Assembly (NCBI GenBank): GCA_020024635.1
Contig: JAHHTL010000007.1
Coordinates: 1-64,000, forward strand
Origin: Ruminococcus sp.
GTDB lineage: Bacteria; Bacillota; Clostridia; Lachnospirales; Lachnospiraceae
Reading direction: 5' to 3'
DNA length: 64,000 bases
The position numbers and the translations under genes were made by a program. Shown here one piece after another: positions 34,981 to 43,614 of this stretch (within the stretch, counting starts at the first letter, position 1; every line of letters starts with the position of its first letter). Under the pieces are notes generated by a model. That model worked only from the letters and a program-made list of their open reading frames with translations, was not told the DNA's origin and made no database searches.

Positions 34981-37005
34981 TTATTTTGTAAGCATTAACA
35001 TAATATCATTGCTTCGTTTCACAAATGCAGTCATTTCTTCAGAATTTAATGGTTTGTGTGCCATCATCGCAAGATCATACAACTGTTTGCATATGATAGA
35101 AACATTTTCATTCTCCTTATGCTCTACCACAAATTTCACCAATGGATGCTCTGCATTAAGAATCAATGTAGCCTGACTTCCAAACATTGCTGGATCCATT
35201 GCACCCATTCCATACATTCTCATCATTTCTTCCATACGTCTTGACTGTTCTGACAATACTGCCATAGATGCAATGTTTTCATCTTTCAACTTTTCAACTT
35301 TTACATCAAGCTGTTCGTTGCCCAGTTCTTTCCTGAATATTTCAACAAGAGAATCTGTTGTCTTTGCAAATTCTTCTTTTTCTTCCTCACTCACATCTGA
35401 TTTTAATGATTCATGCACGTCTGCGTCAATTCTCTGGAAACGAATATTTTCATTGTGTTGCTCTAAATACGTGATAAACGCAGAATCAATATTATGTTTT
35501 AAGATTACCGCATCTTGTCCTTGAGCCTTAAACATATTAATGTACTGGCTTTGCTGGAGTTCATCTGTAACATAGAAAATATCTGTTTTGTTCTCTTCTT
35601 TTTCTTGTTCCTCGGCTGTCTTTTCTTTGGTTTCTTCTACCTTATCTTCCAAAGATCCCCCATTTGCTACGATGCAATCCTCTAATGTAAGATAGTTATG
35701 CTCTAAATTTTTAAATAAAATTGATTTTTCAATTTTCTTTCCAAATTTTTCATCCTTCAAACAGCCAAATTTGATAAATGGAGAAATATCATCCCAATAC
35801 TTTTCGTAATTTTCTCTATCATTTTTAAACATTCCATTGAGCTTATCTGCAACTTTCTTGGAGATATAATCTGCAACTTTATTGACAAATCCATCGTTTT
35901 GCAGTGCACTTCTTGATACGTTCAACGGAAGATCCGGACAATCGATCACTCCCTTTAGTACCATAAGAAATTCTGGAATGACTTCTTTAATATTATCTGC
36001 AATGAACACTTGATTGTTATATAATTTGATCGTTCCTTCAACGGAATCATATTCTGTGTTGATTTTTGGGAAATAGAGAATTCCTTTTAAATTAAATGGA
36101 TAATCCATATTTAAATGAATCCAGAACAATGGTTCTTTGTAATCCATAAATACTTTACGATAAAATTCTATATACTCTTCTTTTGTACATTCACTTGGAT
36201 TTTTGGTCCAAAGAGGGTGCGTATCACTAAGAGATACTGGACGTTTTACAATCTTCGCCTTTTGCTTTGTCTCTCCTTCTTCGCCTTCTTTTGGTTCTTC
36301 TGTAATGTGCTCTACCACCTCATCGGTATCTAACACATCCGCTTCATCAATCACTTCGTATTCGGTATCTGCATTTGCTTTGGAAAGGAAGATTTCTACC
36401 GGCATAAAAGAACAATACTTCTCAATGACTTCTCTTGCTCTATATTCATTTGCAAATTCGAGGCTGTCTTCATTTAAAAATAGAGTGATTTCCGTCCCAA
36501 CTTCTTCTCTATTTCCTTCCTGCATCTCATACTCTGTGCCACCTTCACTGATCCAATGTACGGATTTTGCACCTTCTTTGTATGACAACGTGTCAATATG
36601 AACCTCATCGGCCACCATGAATGCAGAATAAAATCCAAGTCCAAAATGACCAATCATTTCATCCTCGGTCGTCTTATCTTTGTATTTTTCCAAGAAGTGT
36701 GTGGCTCCTGAAAATGCAATCTGTGTAATGTATTCTTCCACTTCGTCTGCTGTCATTCCAAGACCATTGTCTATAAATTTCAGTGTCTTCTCTTCTGGAT
36801 TTACAATCACCTGGATCTTTGCTTTATATCCTTCTTTAAGCTCATACTCTCCCATCATATCCAGTTTTTTTAATTTCGTAATTGCATCACATCCGTTTGA
36901 TATGAGCTCACGCATAAAAATATCGTGATCTGAATATACCCATTTTTTTATGATCGGAAAAATATTTTCACTGTCAATTGATAAATTTCCCTTTCTTGTT
37001 TCCAT
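34981..37005 (-). CDS. htpG: molecular chaperone HtpG (Hsp90)
   Basis: 674 aa from the ATG at 37005, preceded by AAAAAGGAG. The N-terminal GHKL ATPase has ELISNGCDAI, DNGLGM and GHFGLGFYSAF; the middle domain includes LYFPKINTEYD and RSALQND; a C-terminal dimerisation domain completes it. An acidic insert lies near 215-240 (DEADVLDTDEVVEHITEE). It is a cytoplasmic ATP-dependent chaperone. A CIRCE operator and promoter lie upstream, which predicts HrcA-controlled heat induction. Confidence 0.95.
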   Translation of the reverse strand: METRKGNLSIDSENIFPIIKKWVYSDHDIFMRELISNGCDAITKLKKLDMMGEYELKEGYKAKIQVIVNPEEKTLKFIDNGLGMTADEVEEYITQIAFSGATHFLEKYKDKTTEDEMIGHFGLGFYSAFMVADEVHIDTLSYKEGAKSVHWISEGGTEYEMQEGNREEVGTEITLFLNEDSLEFANEYRAREVIEKYCSFMPVEIFLSKANADTEYEVIDEADVLDTDEVVEHITEEPKEGEEGETKQKAKIVKRPVSLSDTHPLWTKNPSECTKEEYIEFYRKVFMDYKEPLFWIHLNMDYPFNLKGILYFPKINTEYDSVEGTIKLYNNQVFIADNIKEVIPEFLMVLKGVIDCPDLPLNVSRSALQNDGFVNKVADYISKKVADKLNGMFKNDRENYEKYWDDISPFIKFGCLKDEKFGKKIEKSILFKNLEHNYLTLEDCIVANGGSLEDKVEETKEKTAEEQEKEENKTDIFYVTDELQQSQYINMFKAQGQDAVILKHNIDSAFITYLEQHNENIRFQRIDADVHESLKSDVSEEEKEEFAKTTDSLVEIFRKELGNEQLDVKVEKLKDENIASMAVLSEQSRRMEEMMRMYGMGAMDPAMFGSQATLILNAEHPLVKFVVEHKENENVSIICKQLYDLAMMAHKPLNSEEMTAFVKRSNDIMLMLTK

Positions 37006-37066
37006 TATAAACACTCCTTTTTATATGATCTGTGTCTTCATTATTTTGGTTTCTCGCCTAAAACAT

Positions 37067-37096
37067 ATCATAATACAGCATTTTTCAAAAGTCAAT
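37067..37096 (-). promoter_or_regulatory. promoter of htpG
   Basis: -35 TTGACT (37091-37096), 18-bp spacer, -10 TATGAT (37067-37072) on the minus strand. The CIRCE element begins 7 bp upstream of the -35. Confidence 0.65.
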
Positions 37097-37103
37097 ACGA
37101 AAT

Positions 37104-37130
37104 TAGCACTCTTTTGCAAAGAGTGCTAAT
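37104..37130 (-). promoter_or_regulatory. CIRCE operator (HrcA-binding) upstream of htpG
   Basis: TTAGCACTC, 9 bp, GAGTGCTAA: an exact match to the CIRCE consensus, including spacing. It lies in the 162-bp gap upstream of htpG with no plus-strand gene nearby, so HrcA repression of htpG is the natural reading. Confidence 0.9.
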
Positions 37131-37167
37131 AATTTCTTTTATTCTAATAATCACTTGTCCGATCATA

Positions 37168-38289
37168 CTACGGAGTGTAATCCTGTGATTCTATCATTTT
37201 AGATGGGATAAGAGCTCCCTCTCCATCGGTAATTTGTACAATTGTTCCTTCTAGCAAATAGATGTTTTTAAATCCTTCTTTGTTCTCCATTGATGCCCAA
37301 TAGAGCTCAAGCGAATCATCATAGTTGGTATCCATTCCCACAAAATCTTTTTCACATACAAGGTCATAAATTCCCGCCGGAAAATCCTTGCCAACCGTAT
37401 ATTTATCTCCTTCTTTCAAAAGTATCTTTTCAGAAAGTGGATTTTCCACTAGTGGTATCATTTTATCCATTTGTGCACACTCTGTAGTCAGGCGAATCGT
37501 CGTGCCATCATCTACTAAAAATTCTGCTCCCTGATACAAGCGTACATCATCTGCCGTTTGAACTGCCCCATTTTTTAGACTTTCCTCTTGATCCGAAAGC
37601 CACCAGTGCTTATAAATTCTATTTTTTTCATCTTTCACCCTACAAAATCCAGAATCTCCCACTTGATCAATAGAATAATTTCCTTCTGGAATATGAACGC
37701 CAATTTTATAATTTCCTGACGTCAATTCAATTTCATATTTTTCCCCACTGCTTGGAAGATCATATGTTACATTTTCATAAATGTCCTCTTCATAGTTTGA
37801 AGAATCTTCAAATTCTTCTTGCACTCTTTTATGACTTTCATACTGATTTATCACACGATAAATCCCATCCATACCTACTTCTAAAATCACCGGTAAAATA
37901 TAGATAGCAAGAATCGTAAATAGAATAATTTTTACGACCCGACGCGGCCGCTTTTTCTTGCCTTCTACCGCATTTTTGGCTTTTTTTCGTACTTGTTTAT
38001 TTTTATCTTTTTTGGGCACTGAACTTTGCTGTAATACATAGCTTGATTTTTGTTTCGTTTTTGGGTTTACCTTTTGTACCTCTGTCGGTTTTGCCTTTGA
38101 TACTTCTCGATCTGCTGTATTTCGATCTGTTGTATCTCGCTCTGCTGTATCTCGATCTGATGCAAACTCGGCTGTAGTAGAATTTAACCGATAAGATTTT
38201 CGATCATTTCTTCTATTGTCCAGACCACAATCAACGCATACACCCTTTACCAGTTTCCCTCCGCATAAATAACATCTTTTCTTTTGCAT
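37168..38289 (-). CDS. zinc-ribbon, single-pass membrane protein of unknown function
   Basis: 373 aa from the ATG at 38289 (AGGGGG upstream). An N-terminal zinc ribbon (CYLCGG ... CVDCG) is followed by a charged, low-complexity linker with the 5-residue repeat DRDTA-ERDTT-DRNTA (about 47-62), a Lys-rich stretch, one membrane helix (about 120-140), and an exported C-terminal half with two related beta-rich modules (YKIGVHIPEGNYSID and YTVGKDFPAGIYDL). I do not recognise a function. It lies 30 bp downstream of ctpA, suggesting co-expression and a cell-envelope role (inference). Confidence 0.75.
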   Translation of the reverse strand: MQKKRCYLCGGKLVKGVCVDCGLDNRRNDRKSYRLNSTTAEFASDRDTAERDTTDRNTADREVSKAKPTEVQKVNPKTKQKSSYVLQQSSVPKKDKNKQVRKKAKNAVEGKKKRPRRVVKIILFTILAIYILPVILEVGMDGIYRVINQYESHKRVQEEFEDSSNYEEDIYENVTYDLPSSGEKYEIELTSGNYKIGVHIPEGNYSIDQVGDSGFCRVKDEKNRIYKHWWLSDQEESLKNGAVQTADDVRLYQGAEFLVDDGTTIRLTTECAQMDKMIPLVENPLSEKILLKEGDKYTVGKDFPAGIYDLVCEKDFVGMDTNYDDSLELYWASMENKEGFKNIYLLEGTIVQITDGEGALIPSKMIESQDYTP

Positions 38290-38319
38290 AAGCATCCCCC
38301 TGTCTTCCTGCCATTTGTA

Positions 38320-39528
38320 TTACAGTTGCTCTTTTATCACTTCCATTGCTTTTAACATTTGAGAATCATACAGATCCTTTTCTGGATCGAATTGATATTC
38401 TACTTCAATATCTGGCTTTATTCCTTTTTGGTGAATACAAACCCCGCTTGGAGTAAAGTATTGTGAGATCGTAACTTTTAAACTACTTCCATCCTTTAGT
38501 TCTATAATCTGTTGTACGATACCTTTTCCATAGGTTGTTTTTCCTACGATTGTTCCAACTTTATAATCTTTTACAGCGCCTGTAAAAATTTCAGATGCAC
38601 TGGCACTATTTTCATCCACAAGAATGGCCAGTGGTTTATCAAAGGTATGATCTTTTGGATTACGATACTCTTCTTCCTTTCCGTTCTTGTCTTTTGTGGA
38701 AACAATAATTCCTTTTGGTAAAATTTCCTTTAACATACTTACAGTTGTATCAAGTATTCCACCTGGATTTCCTCTTAAATCTATAATTAACCCTTTCATC
38801 CCTTGCTGTTCCAGTTTCTCAAGTTCCGATTTGAATTGCTCATATGTAACGGTATCAAATTCAGAAATCACAAGATAACCGATGTGGTCTTCTAGCATGG
38901 TACTACTTACAGTAATCGCTTCAATTTTTCCTCGTGTTACTGTAAATTCTTTTTTCTCCATCTCATCTCCACGGTATACTTTTATAACAACGTCTGTTCC
39001 TTCATCTCCTCTTACCCAGGAAACTAATTCGGATAAATCTCCACTTAGAAACTCGTGATCGTCTACCTGGTAAATGATGTCTCCTTCTTTTAACCCCGCT
39101 TTTTGAGCCGGAGAATCCTCGTAAACTTTATTAATACGTGCCAACCCCGTTTTAAGTTCCACCGATAGCAGTGCACCTATTCCAGAAAATTGTCCACTTG
39201 TAGACTCAAATAAATCTTTGGTTTCTTTCGCATTGTAGTAGACCGTGTAAGGATCCCCCATAGCTTCTGCAAACCCTTTATAGATCCCGTCTTCAATCTG
39301 CTCCTTTGTCACTTGATCTGAATACAGATATTGATCATCTATAATGTTTCCTAGCAGTTTTAGTTTCTGCTTTACCTGTTTGTCATTTCCAATCTGTACA
39401 GTAGAATTCGCTTGATGAAAATGACTAGAGGCAGCCTTGTAAAGACCACTTCCTATGAATATCACAAGAAACATCAATACACTTCCATAAACTACTCCAC
39501 TTTTAAAGCTTCTTTTTTTCTTTTCCAT
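38320..39528 (-). CDS. ctpA: C-terminal processing protease, S41 family with PDZ domain
   Basis: 402 aa. An N-terminal membrane anchor (about 12-32), a PDZ domain (about 95-185; SPAQKAGLKEGDIIYQV) and an S41 catalytic domain. The nucleophile Ser is in DENSASASEIF and the Lys in GKTTYGKGIVQQ. It is an extracytoplasmic protease that trims proteins at their C-terminus. It is downstream of ftsEX, an arrangement common in Firmicutes, where such proteases may affect wall-hydrolase control. A terminator hairpin separates it from ftsX. Confidence 0.92.
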   Translation of the reverse strand: MEKKKRSFKSGVVYGSVLMFLVIFIGSGLYKAASSHFHQANSTVQIGNDKQVKQKLKLLGNIIDDQYLYSDQVTKEQIEDGIYKGFAEAMGDPYTVYYNAKETKDLFESTSGQFSGIGALLSVELKTGLARINKVYEDSPAQKAGLKEGDIIYQVDDHEFLSGDLSELVSWVRGDEGTDVVIKVYRGDEMEKKEFTVTRGKIEAITVSSTMLEDHIGYLVISEFDTVTYEQFKSELEKLEQQGMKGLIIDLRGNPGGILDTTVSMLKEILPKGIIVSTKDKNGKEEEYRNPKDHTFDKPLAILVDENSASASEIFTGAVKDYKVGTIVGKTTYGKGIVQQIIELKDGSSLKVTISQYFTPSGVCIHQKGIKPDIEVEYQFDPEKDLYDSQMLKAMEVIKEQL

Positions 39529-39561
39529 TCTATCACCTCTCCAGTATCCATCTACGCAATA

Positions 39562-39612
39562 TAAAAAAACCCGGGAATAAGACCATTCGTAATTTCGAAT
39601 AGCTATCCCGGG
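39562..39612 (-). terminator. terminator after ftsX
   Basis: Minus-strand stem CCCGGGATA... paired with TATTCCCGGG (39570-39612), with an inner CGAAT/ATTCG pair, followed by seven Ts (39562-39569). Confidence 0.85.
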
Positions 39613-39619
39613 ATAGGTC

Positions 39620-40573
39620 CTACACTTTCAAGTGCTTTCTAACTGTAAAGAAACTTCCAAAGAATCCCATACCAACTCCCAGAATAAGTCCTGTCGGCAA
39701 TAGCCAGCGGTAAACTTCTGATACTGGAAGAAAATCAATAATATTGTTCAATATTGAAAAATGTGTCAGTACATATGATACAGCTTTTCCATAGAGTGCA
39801 TACAGAAGTACCAGTGGTATAATCGCTCCAACAATTCCCATCAAAATACTCTCGATAATAAATGGGGATCGAACCACGAAATCCTTTGCCCCAATGTATT
39901 TCATAATCGCGATTTCCTCTTTACGCACCGTAATACCCATAGTTACGGTATTGCTGATCAAGAAAATCGAAACTCCAAACAAAATCAAAATAATTGCAAT
40001 GGAAATATATCCTACAAGCGTATTTACACTTGACAAAGCTTTTGCAACAACATCTGATTTTTTAACATCACGAACCCCTTCTAGTCCTTTTGCATACTTT
40101 ACAAGTTCTTTTTGTGTTAATGCAAGAGACTTGCTTCGAACAGACAAACTTGCTTTGTCTTTATTTTCTGTTTTCATATATACTTCATAATGATCGGATT
40201 CAGCCAGTGGATTGTCATTTTTAAATCCTTCTGCTGCGTCCGGATTATCAGCAAAATATTGCTTTTTGTATTGTTCCCATGCTTCCTCTGCTGAAACAAA
40301 TACAACCTTGCCGACTTCTTCCCTTTTCTTAAGCTGTGCGCCGATCTCATCTTTTGTTTCTTGCGGAAGTCCTGCATCAAAAAAGACAGTAACAGCAACG
40401 CCTTCTTCAGCAGATTTTATAATATGTTGAAAGTTTACTAAAATAGAAAAGAATAATCCGAATAAAAAAATACAAGCTGACATAGTAGCCACTGATGCAA
40501 ATGAAAACATCTTATTTCTTCCGATATTCTTAATGCCCTGTTTTCCTACGTATCCTAAAGTACTAATTCTCAT
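39620..40573 (-). CDS. ftsX: cell-division ABC transporter permease-like protein FtsX
   Basis: 317 aa from the ATG at 40573, inside the end of ftsE (11-bp overlap). Four membrane helices: one near 24-46, then three in the C-terminal FtsX domain (about 190-310; ISIAIILILFGVSIFLISNTV ... VRKEEIAIMKYIGA). The large extracellular loop (about 50-185) is the region that contacts peptidoglycan hydrolases. With FtsE it couples ATP hydrolysis to wall-hydrolase activation during division or elongation. Confidence 0.94.
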   Translation of the reverse strand: MRISTLGYVGKQGIKNIGRNKMFSFASVATMSACIFLFGLFFSILVNFQHIIKSAEEGVAVTVFFDAGLPQETKDEIGAQLKKREEVGKVVFVSAEEAWEQYKKQYFADNPDAAEGFKNDNPLAESDHYEVYMKTENKDKASLSVRSKSLALTQKELVKYAKGLEGVRDVKKSDVVAKALSSVNTLVGYISIAIILILFGVSIFLISNTVTMGITVRKEEIAIMKYIGAKDFVVRSPFIIESILMGIVGAIIPLVLLYALYGKAVSYVLTHFSILNNIIDFLPVSEVYRWLLPTGLILGVGMGFFGSFFTVRKHLKV

Positions 40574-41249
40574 CGAAATACCCACCTTTTTTTTCATCGC
40601 TGACAATAACGCCTTGTTTCATTGTGATCACACGCTCATTCATCTCATTTACAATCTCTTGATTATGCGTAACAACAACAACGGTCGTTCCTCTTTCATT
40701 TGCCTCTTTCAAAAGACTCATAATTTCCCATGAATTTGTTGGATCTAGGTTACCTGTTGGCTCGTCTGCAAGAAGAATGGCCGGTTCATTTACAATCGCT
40801 CTTGCAATTGCAACTCTTTGCTGCTCTCCACCAGAAAGTTCCTTTGGAAATGCCTTATATTTTTGTGCAAGTCCAACCAAAGAAAGAGCTGCTGGCACTT
40901 TTTTCTTAATGATACGAGATGGTGTTTCTGTAACTCTTAACGCAAACGATATATTATCATAAATATTTCTATCTTTTAGAAGTCGGAAATCCTGAAATAC
41001 GACCCCAATCCCTCTACGATATTTTGCAATGTTGCGATGTCTCATACGATTCAGGTTCTGTCCATTCACGATAATGGTTCCATCTGTTGGGCTTAATTCT
41101 TTCATGATCAAACGAATCAATGTGGATTTACCAGATCCACTATCTCCCACAATAAAAACGAACTCACCTTGTTCAATTTTTACCGATACCCCATTTAGTG
41201 CAGAGACACCTTTTGAGTATTCCTTCGTTACATTTTTTAATTCTATCAT
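40563..41249 (-). CDS. ftsE: cell-division ATP-binding protein FtsE
   Basis: 228 aa. Walker A GDSGSGKST, signature LSGGEQQRVAIARA, Walker B ILLADEPTGNLD and H-loop VVVTHN are all present, as is the Q-loop VFQDFRLL typical of FtsE. It is the ATPase partner of FtsX, with which it overlaps, at the cytoplasmic membrane. Confidence 0.95.
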   Translation of the reverse strand: MIELKNVTKEYSKGVSALNGVSVKIEQGEFVFIVGDSGSGKSTLIRLIMKELSPTDGTIIVNGQNLNRMRHRNIAKYRRGIGVVFQDFRLLKDRNIYDNISFALRVTETPSRIIKKKVPAALSLVGLAQKYKAFPKELSGGEQQRVAIARAIVNEPAILLADEPTGNLDPTNSWEIMSLLKEANERGTTVVVVTHNQEIVNEMNERVITMKQGVIVSDEKKGGYFDEN

Positions 41250-41299
41250 ATGTTCCTCCTAATTATTCATGCTCCTTTGGCATCAACCTCTTAAAAGTA

Positions 41300-42391
41300 T
41301 CAATAACCTGTTGTCTCCATATATTTCATATATTCAACTACCATAAGTGCAATCTTAAACGTAATTGCATCTTCAAAAACACGAAGATCTAGCCCTGTAC
41401 TCTTTTGTAGTTTATCCAAGCGGTACACCAAAGTATTCCTATGAATATATAGTTGTCTTGACGTTTCTGAAACATTCAGACTATTTTCAAAAAATTTATT
41501 GATGGTTGTCAATGTCTCTTCGTCAAAATCGTCTGGAGATTTCCCCTCAAAAATCTCTTTAATGAACATTTTGCAAAGTGGAATCGGTAACTGGTAAATC
41601 AATCTTCCAATTCCAAGCGTGCTGTAGGCAACAATGTCTTTTTCTTTAAAGAAAATCTTTCCCACATCCAATGCAAGTTTTGCTTCCTTGTAAGATCTAG
41701 ACACCTCTTTGATATCGTTGACTACTGTACCATATGCGATATGAATAGACTCCTCCGGATGTTCTGTCTTGATTAGATCCAGCATTTCTACTGCCATCTT
41801 GTCAAGCTCGCGATTTCCATCTTTTTGTGACAATTCTTTTAATACAATGATGTTTTTTTCGTCTACGGCTGTGACAAAATCTTTCGACTTTCCTCCAAGC
41901 AGACTTCTTACGCGGTCCAATGCAACGCTGTCTTTTTCGCACAATGTTTCAATAATAAAGATAACACGTTTTGCCTCTGTGTCAATATGTAATTTTTGTG
42001 CTCTATTGTAAATATCAACCAAAAGAAGATTATCAAGCAATAGATTTTTAATAAAATTATCTTTGTCAAAACGTTCTTTATAAGCAACCAACAGACTTTG
42101 AATCTGGAAGGCCGCCATCTTCCCTACCATATAAATTTCTTCACTGTTACCTGTGGCAAGTAGTACATACTCCAACTGCTGTTCATCAAAAATCTTAAAA
42201 AACTGACATCCCTGAATAACTTGACTGTCAGCCGGCGATTCTACAAACAATACAACAGCACTTTCATATTTTCTAGAATCCTCAAATGTACTTGCAAGAA
42301 CCTTACCCTCTGTATCCATCACGCAAAAATCAATACGTGAAATACTTTTTAATCCTTCTATCGTGTTTTGTAATACCTGATTTGATATCAT
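41300..42391 (-). CDS. CdaR/PucR-family transcriptional regulator
   Basis: 363 aa from the ATG at 42391 (GGAGGAG upstream). The N-terminal region (about 1-120) resembles a sugar-diacid-recognition or GAF-like sensor, the middle is a GGDEF-like CdaR domain (about 130-270), and the C-terminus has the PucR-type HTH (NVSETSRQLYIHRNTLVYRLDKLQ, about 310-335). The ligand is unknown. It lies 50 bp upstream of ftsE and may be transcribed with ftsEX, so division may not be its target. The 208-bp gap upstream holds only a TATAAT-like box and the terminator of the preceding gene. Confidence 0.83.
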   Translation of the reverse strand: MISNQVLQNTIEGLKSISRIDFCVMDTEGKVLASTFEDSRKYESAVVLFVESPADSQVIQGCQFFKIFDEQQLEYVLLATGNSEEIYMVGKMAAFQIQSLLVAYKERFDKDNFIKNLLLDNLLLVDIYNRAQKLHIDTEAKRVIFIIETLCEKDSVALDRVRSLLGGKSKDFVTAVDEKNIIVLKELSQKDGNRELDKMAVEMLDLIKTEHPEESIHIAYGTVVNDIKEVSRSYKEAKLALDVGKIFFKEKDIVAYSTLGIGRLIYQLPIPLCKMFIKEIFEGKSPDDFDEETLTTINKFFENSLNVSETSRQLYIHRNTLVYRLDKLQKSTGLDLRVFEDAITFKIALMVVEYMKYMETTGY

Positions 42392-42502
42392 TTTCTCTCC
42401 TCCACTCCACTCATATGTATGCTCATGTGCATATTCCACAAAGAAGTTGAAACCAAAAATTATACATGCACACATATATACTTATATTAAGACATAACCA
42501 CA

Positions 42503-42543
42503 AAAAAATAAAGAGGAAATCCATTTTTTTTATGCATTTCCTC
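42503..42543 (-). terminator. terminator of the WecG/TagA-like gene
   Basis: Minus-strand stem GAGGAAAT with ATTTCCTC (42513-42543) followed by a T-rich run (42503-42512). Confidence 0.75.
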
Positions 42544-42599
42544 GAATTTTTTATAATTATTTCATATTTTAACATTAGACATAGTTCACAATTTTCATT

Positions 42600-43292
42600 T
42601 TATGATTCGTCTTTTTTGTCTTGAAGATTGTTTTTAATATGCTTTCCTGCAAGATGGAGAAAACGTTTTTTCATAAAATAATAGCGAATACCGCCTGTCC
42701 CATTTTCAATGTAACGCTCTGCCAAAGTGCTCCCGCATCCCAGCCATAATTTTACGTTTAACAGCGCTTTATTATTTATAATAAAGTCCTCTTGTAGCGG
42801 CGCTGGAAGAAAGGATAAGATACACTCTGCTTCCATACCATTAATTTCATTTACAATCTCTTCCTGAGATCCATTTTCATCAAGTTGACAAGTCCCAACA
42901 ACGATCATTCCCTTATGATTTTGCTGGATTGCTTTTTTAAGTCTCTCTGCCATATCTGCATCTCGAGAAATAAGAATGGCCTTCTTATGATTTTTTTGTA
43001 GATATCGAAAAAACATTTTCAAAAAAATCTTTCCAGAGACATCTTTTAAAAGCCTGGTATCTGTAATCTTAGCAGCTTGAAGAATTCCTTCTTCGCCTGG
43101 AAGTATCATGTCAAATTTTGCAGTCTGCTCTTTCCACTCTTTATTTTCTTTTTCTTGTAAAAGCATATCCAAAGTAACCACTTCTATCAAATTGATGGTG
43201 TCACTTTCCAGATACTCTACTGCCTGACGCATCGCTTTCTTTGCTGTAAACCGATCCAACTCCACATCAAAGATATTGATTTTTTCATTCAT
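42600..43292 (-). CDS. WecG/TagA/CpsF-like glycosyltransferase homologue, altered active site
   Basis: 230 aa, about the family length. The fold can be followed through VVTLDMLLQ (family N-P-E-M-L), FDMILPGEEGI (family LPDGxG), KKAILISRDADMAERL, ILSFLPAPLQEDFI (family APRQExWI) and GCGSTLAERYIENGTGG. The Asp that acts as base in TagA is replaced: residues 64-67 read LPGE. The N-P-E motif is also lost. The protein may therefore be inactive as a glycosyltransferase or use another chemistry. No teichoic-acid or polysaccharide synthesis genes lie next to it; its neighbours are a spore protein and a CdaR-type regulator. Confidence 0.65.
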   Translation of the reverse strand: MNEKINIFDVELDRFTAKKAMRQAVEYLESDTINLIEVVTLDMLLQEKENKEWKEQTAKFDMILPGEEGILQAAKITDTRLLKDVSGKIFLKMFFRYLQKNHKKAILISRDADMAERLKKAIQQNHKGMIVVGTCQLDENGSQEEIVNEINGMEAECILSFLPAPLQEDFIINNKALLNVKLWLGCGSTLAERYIENGTGGIRYYFMKKRFLHLAGKHIKNNLQDKKDES

Positions 43293-43355
43293 CTAATTCA
43301 CCTGTTCTTTTTTCTCCAGTTTCATTATTTTAGCAAAAGAATAGGCAAAAGTCAA

Positions 43356-43547
43356 TTATTTTGTTTCCTTACGCTTTCGTTTTGTAATCAGCCCTCCTAT
43401 TTTTCCTGTTTCTTTTGAGGACAATGACTTCCACCCATTTTTCAACACTTTATCAAGTAGTCCCAATTCTTCTGCTATCTCATATTTCATTTTTTCTTGT
43501 GGTTCTAGTGTTTGCAAATCTACCACTTGTTCTTTCTTCTTCACCAT
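43356..43547 (-). CDS. alpha/beta-type small acid-soluble spore protein
   Basis: 63 aa. The start is set at the ATG at 43547 (AGGGATTATT upstream), not at an ATG 42 bp further up. The sequence EKMKYEIAEELGLL and GWKSLSSKETGKIGG followed by LITKRKR matches the SASP pattern: a KYEIAEELG segment at the germination-protease site and a C-terminal GGxxTKR DNA-binding motif. It coats spore DNA and protects it. It is a divergent, minor-type SASP with a charged N-terminus. It lies 67 bp from addA. Confidence 0.85.
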   Translation of the reverse strand: MVKKKEQVVDLQTLEPQEKMKYEIAEELGLLDKVLKNGWKSLSSKETGKIGGLITKRKRKETK

Positions 43548-43614
43548 AATAATCCCTGCCTTTCCTGTTCTTGCTTGGATTATTACCACATTTATTCGTC
43601 TTATTCAAAGAAAC

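Noticed and set aside
42392..42480. Short palindromic words (ATGC...GCAT, TATATATG) upstream of the CdaR-type gene
   Set aside because: Arms are 4-6 bp in AT-rich sequence and could occur by chance.
43561..43614. Possible sigma-G promoter for the spore-protein gene (TGAATA and a TAATA-like box on the minus strand)
   Set aside because: The -35 matches, but the -10 lacks the CA start and the spacing (about 14) is too short. Not reported as a feature.
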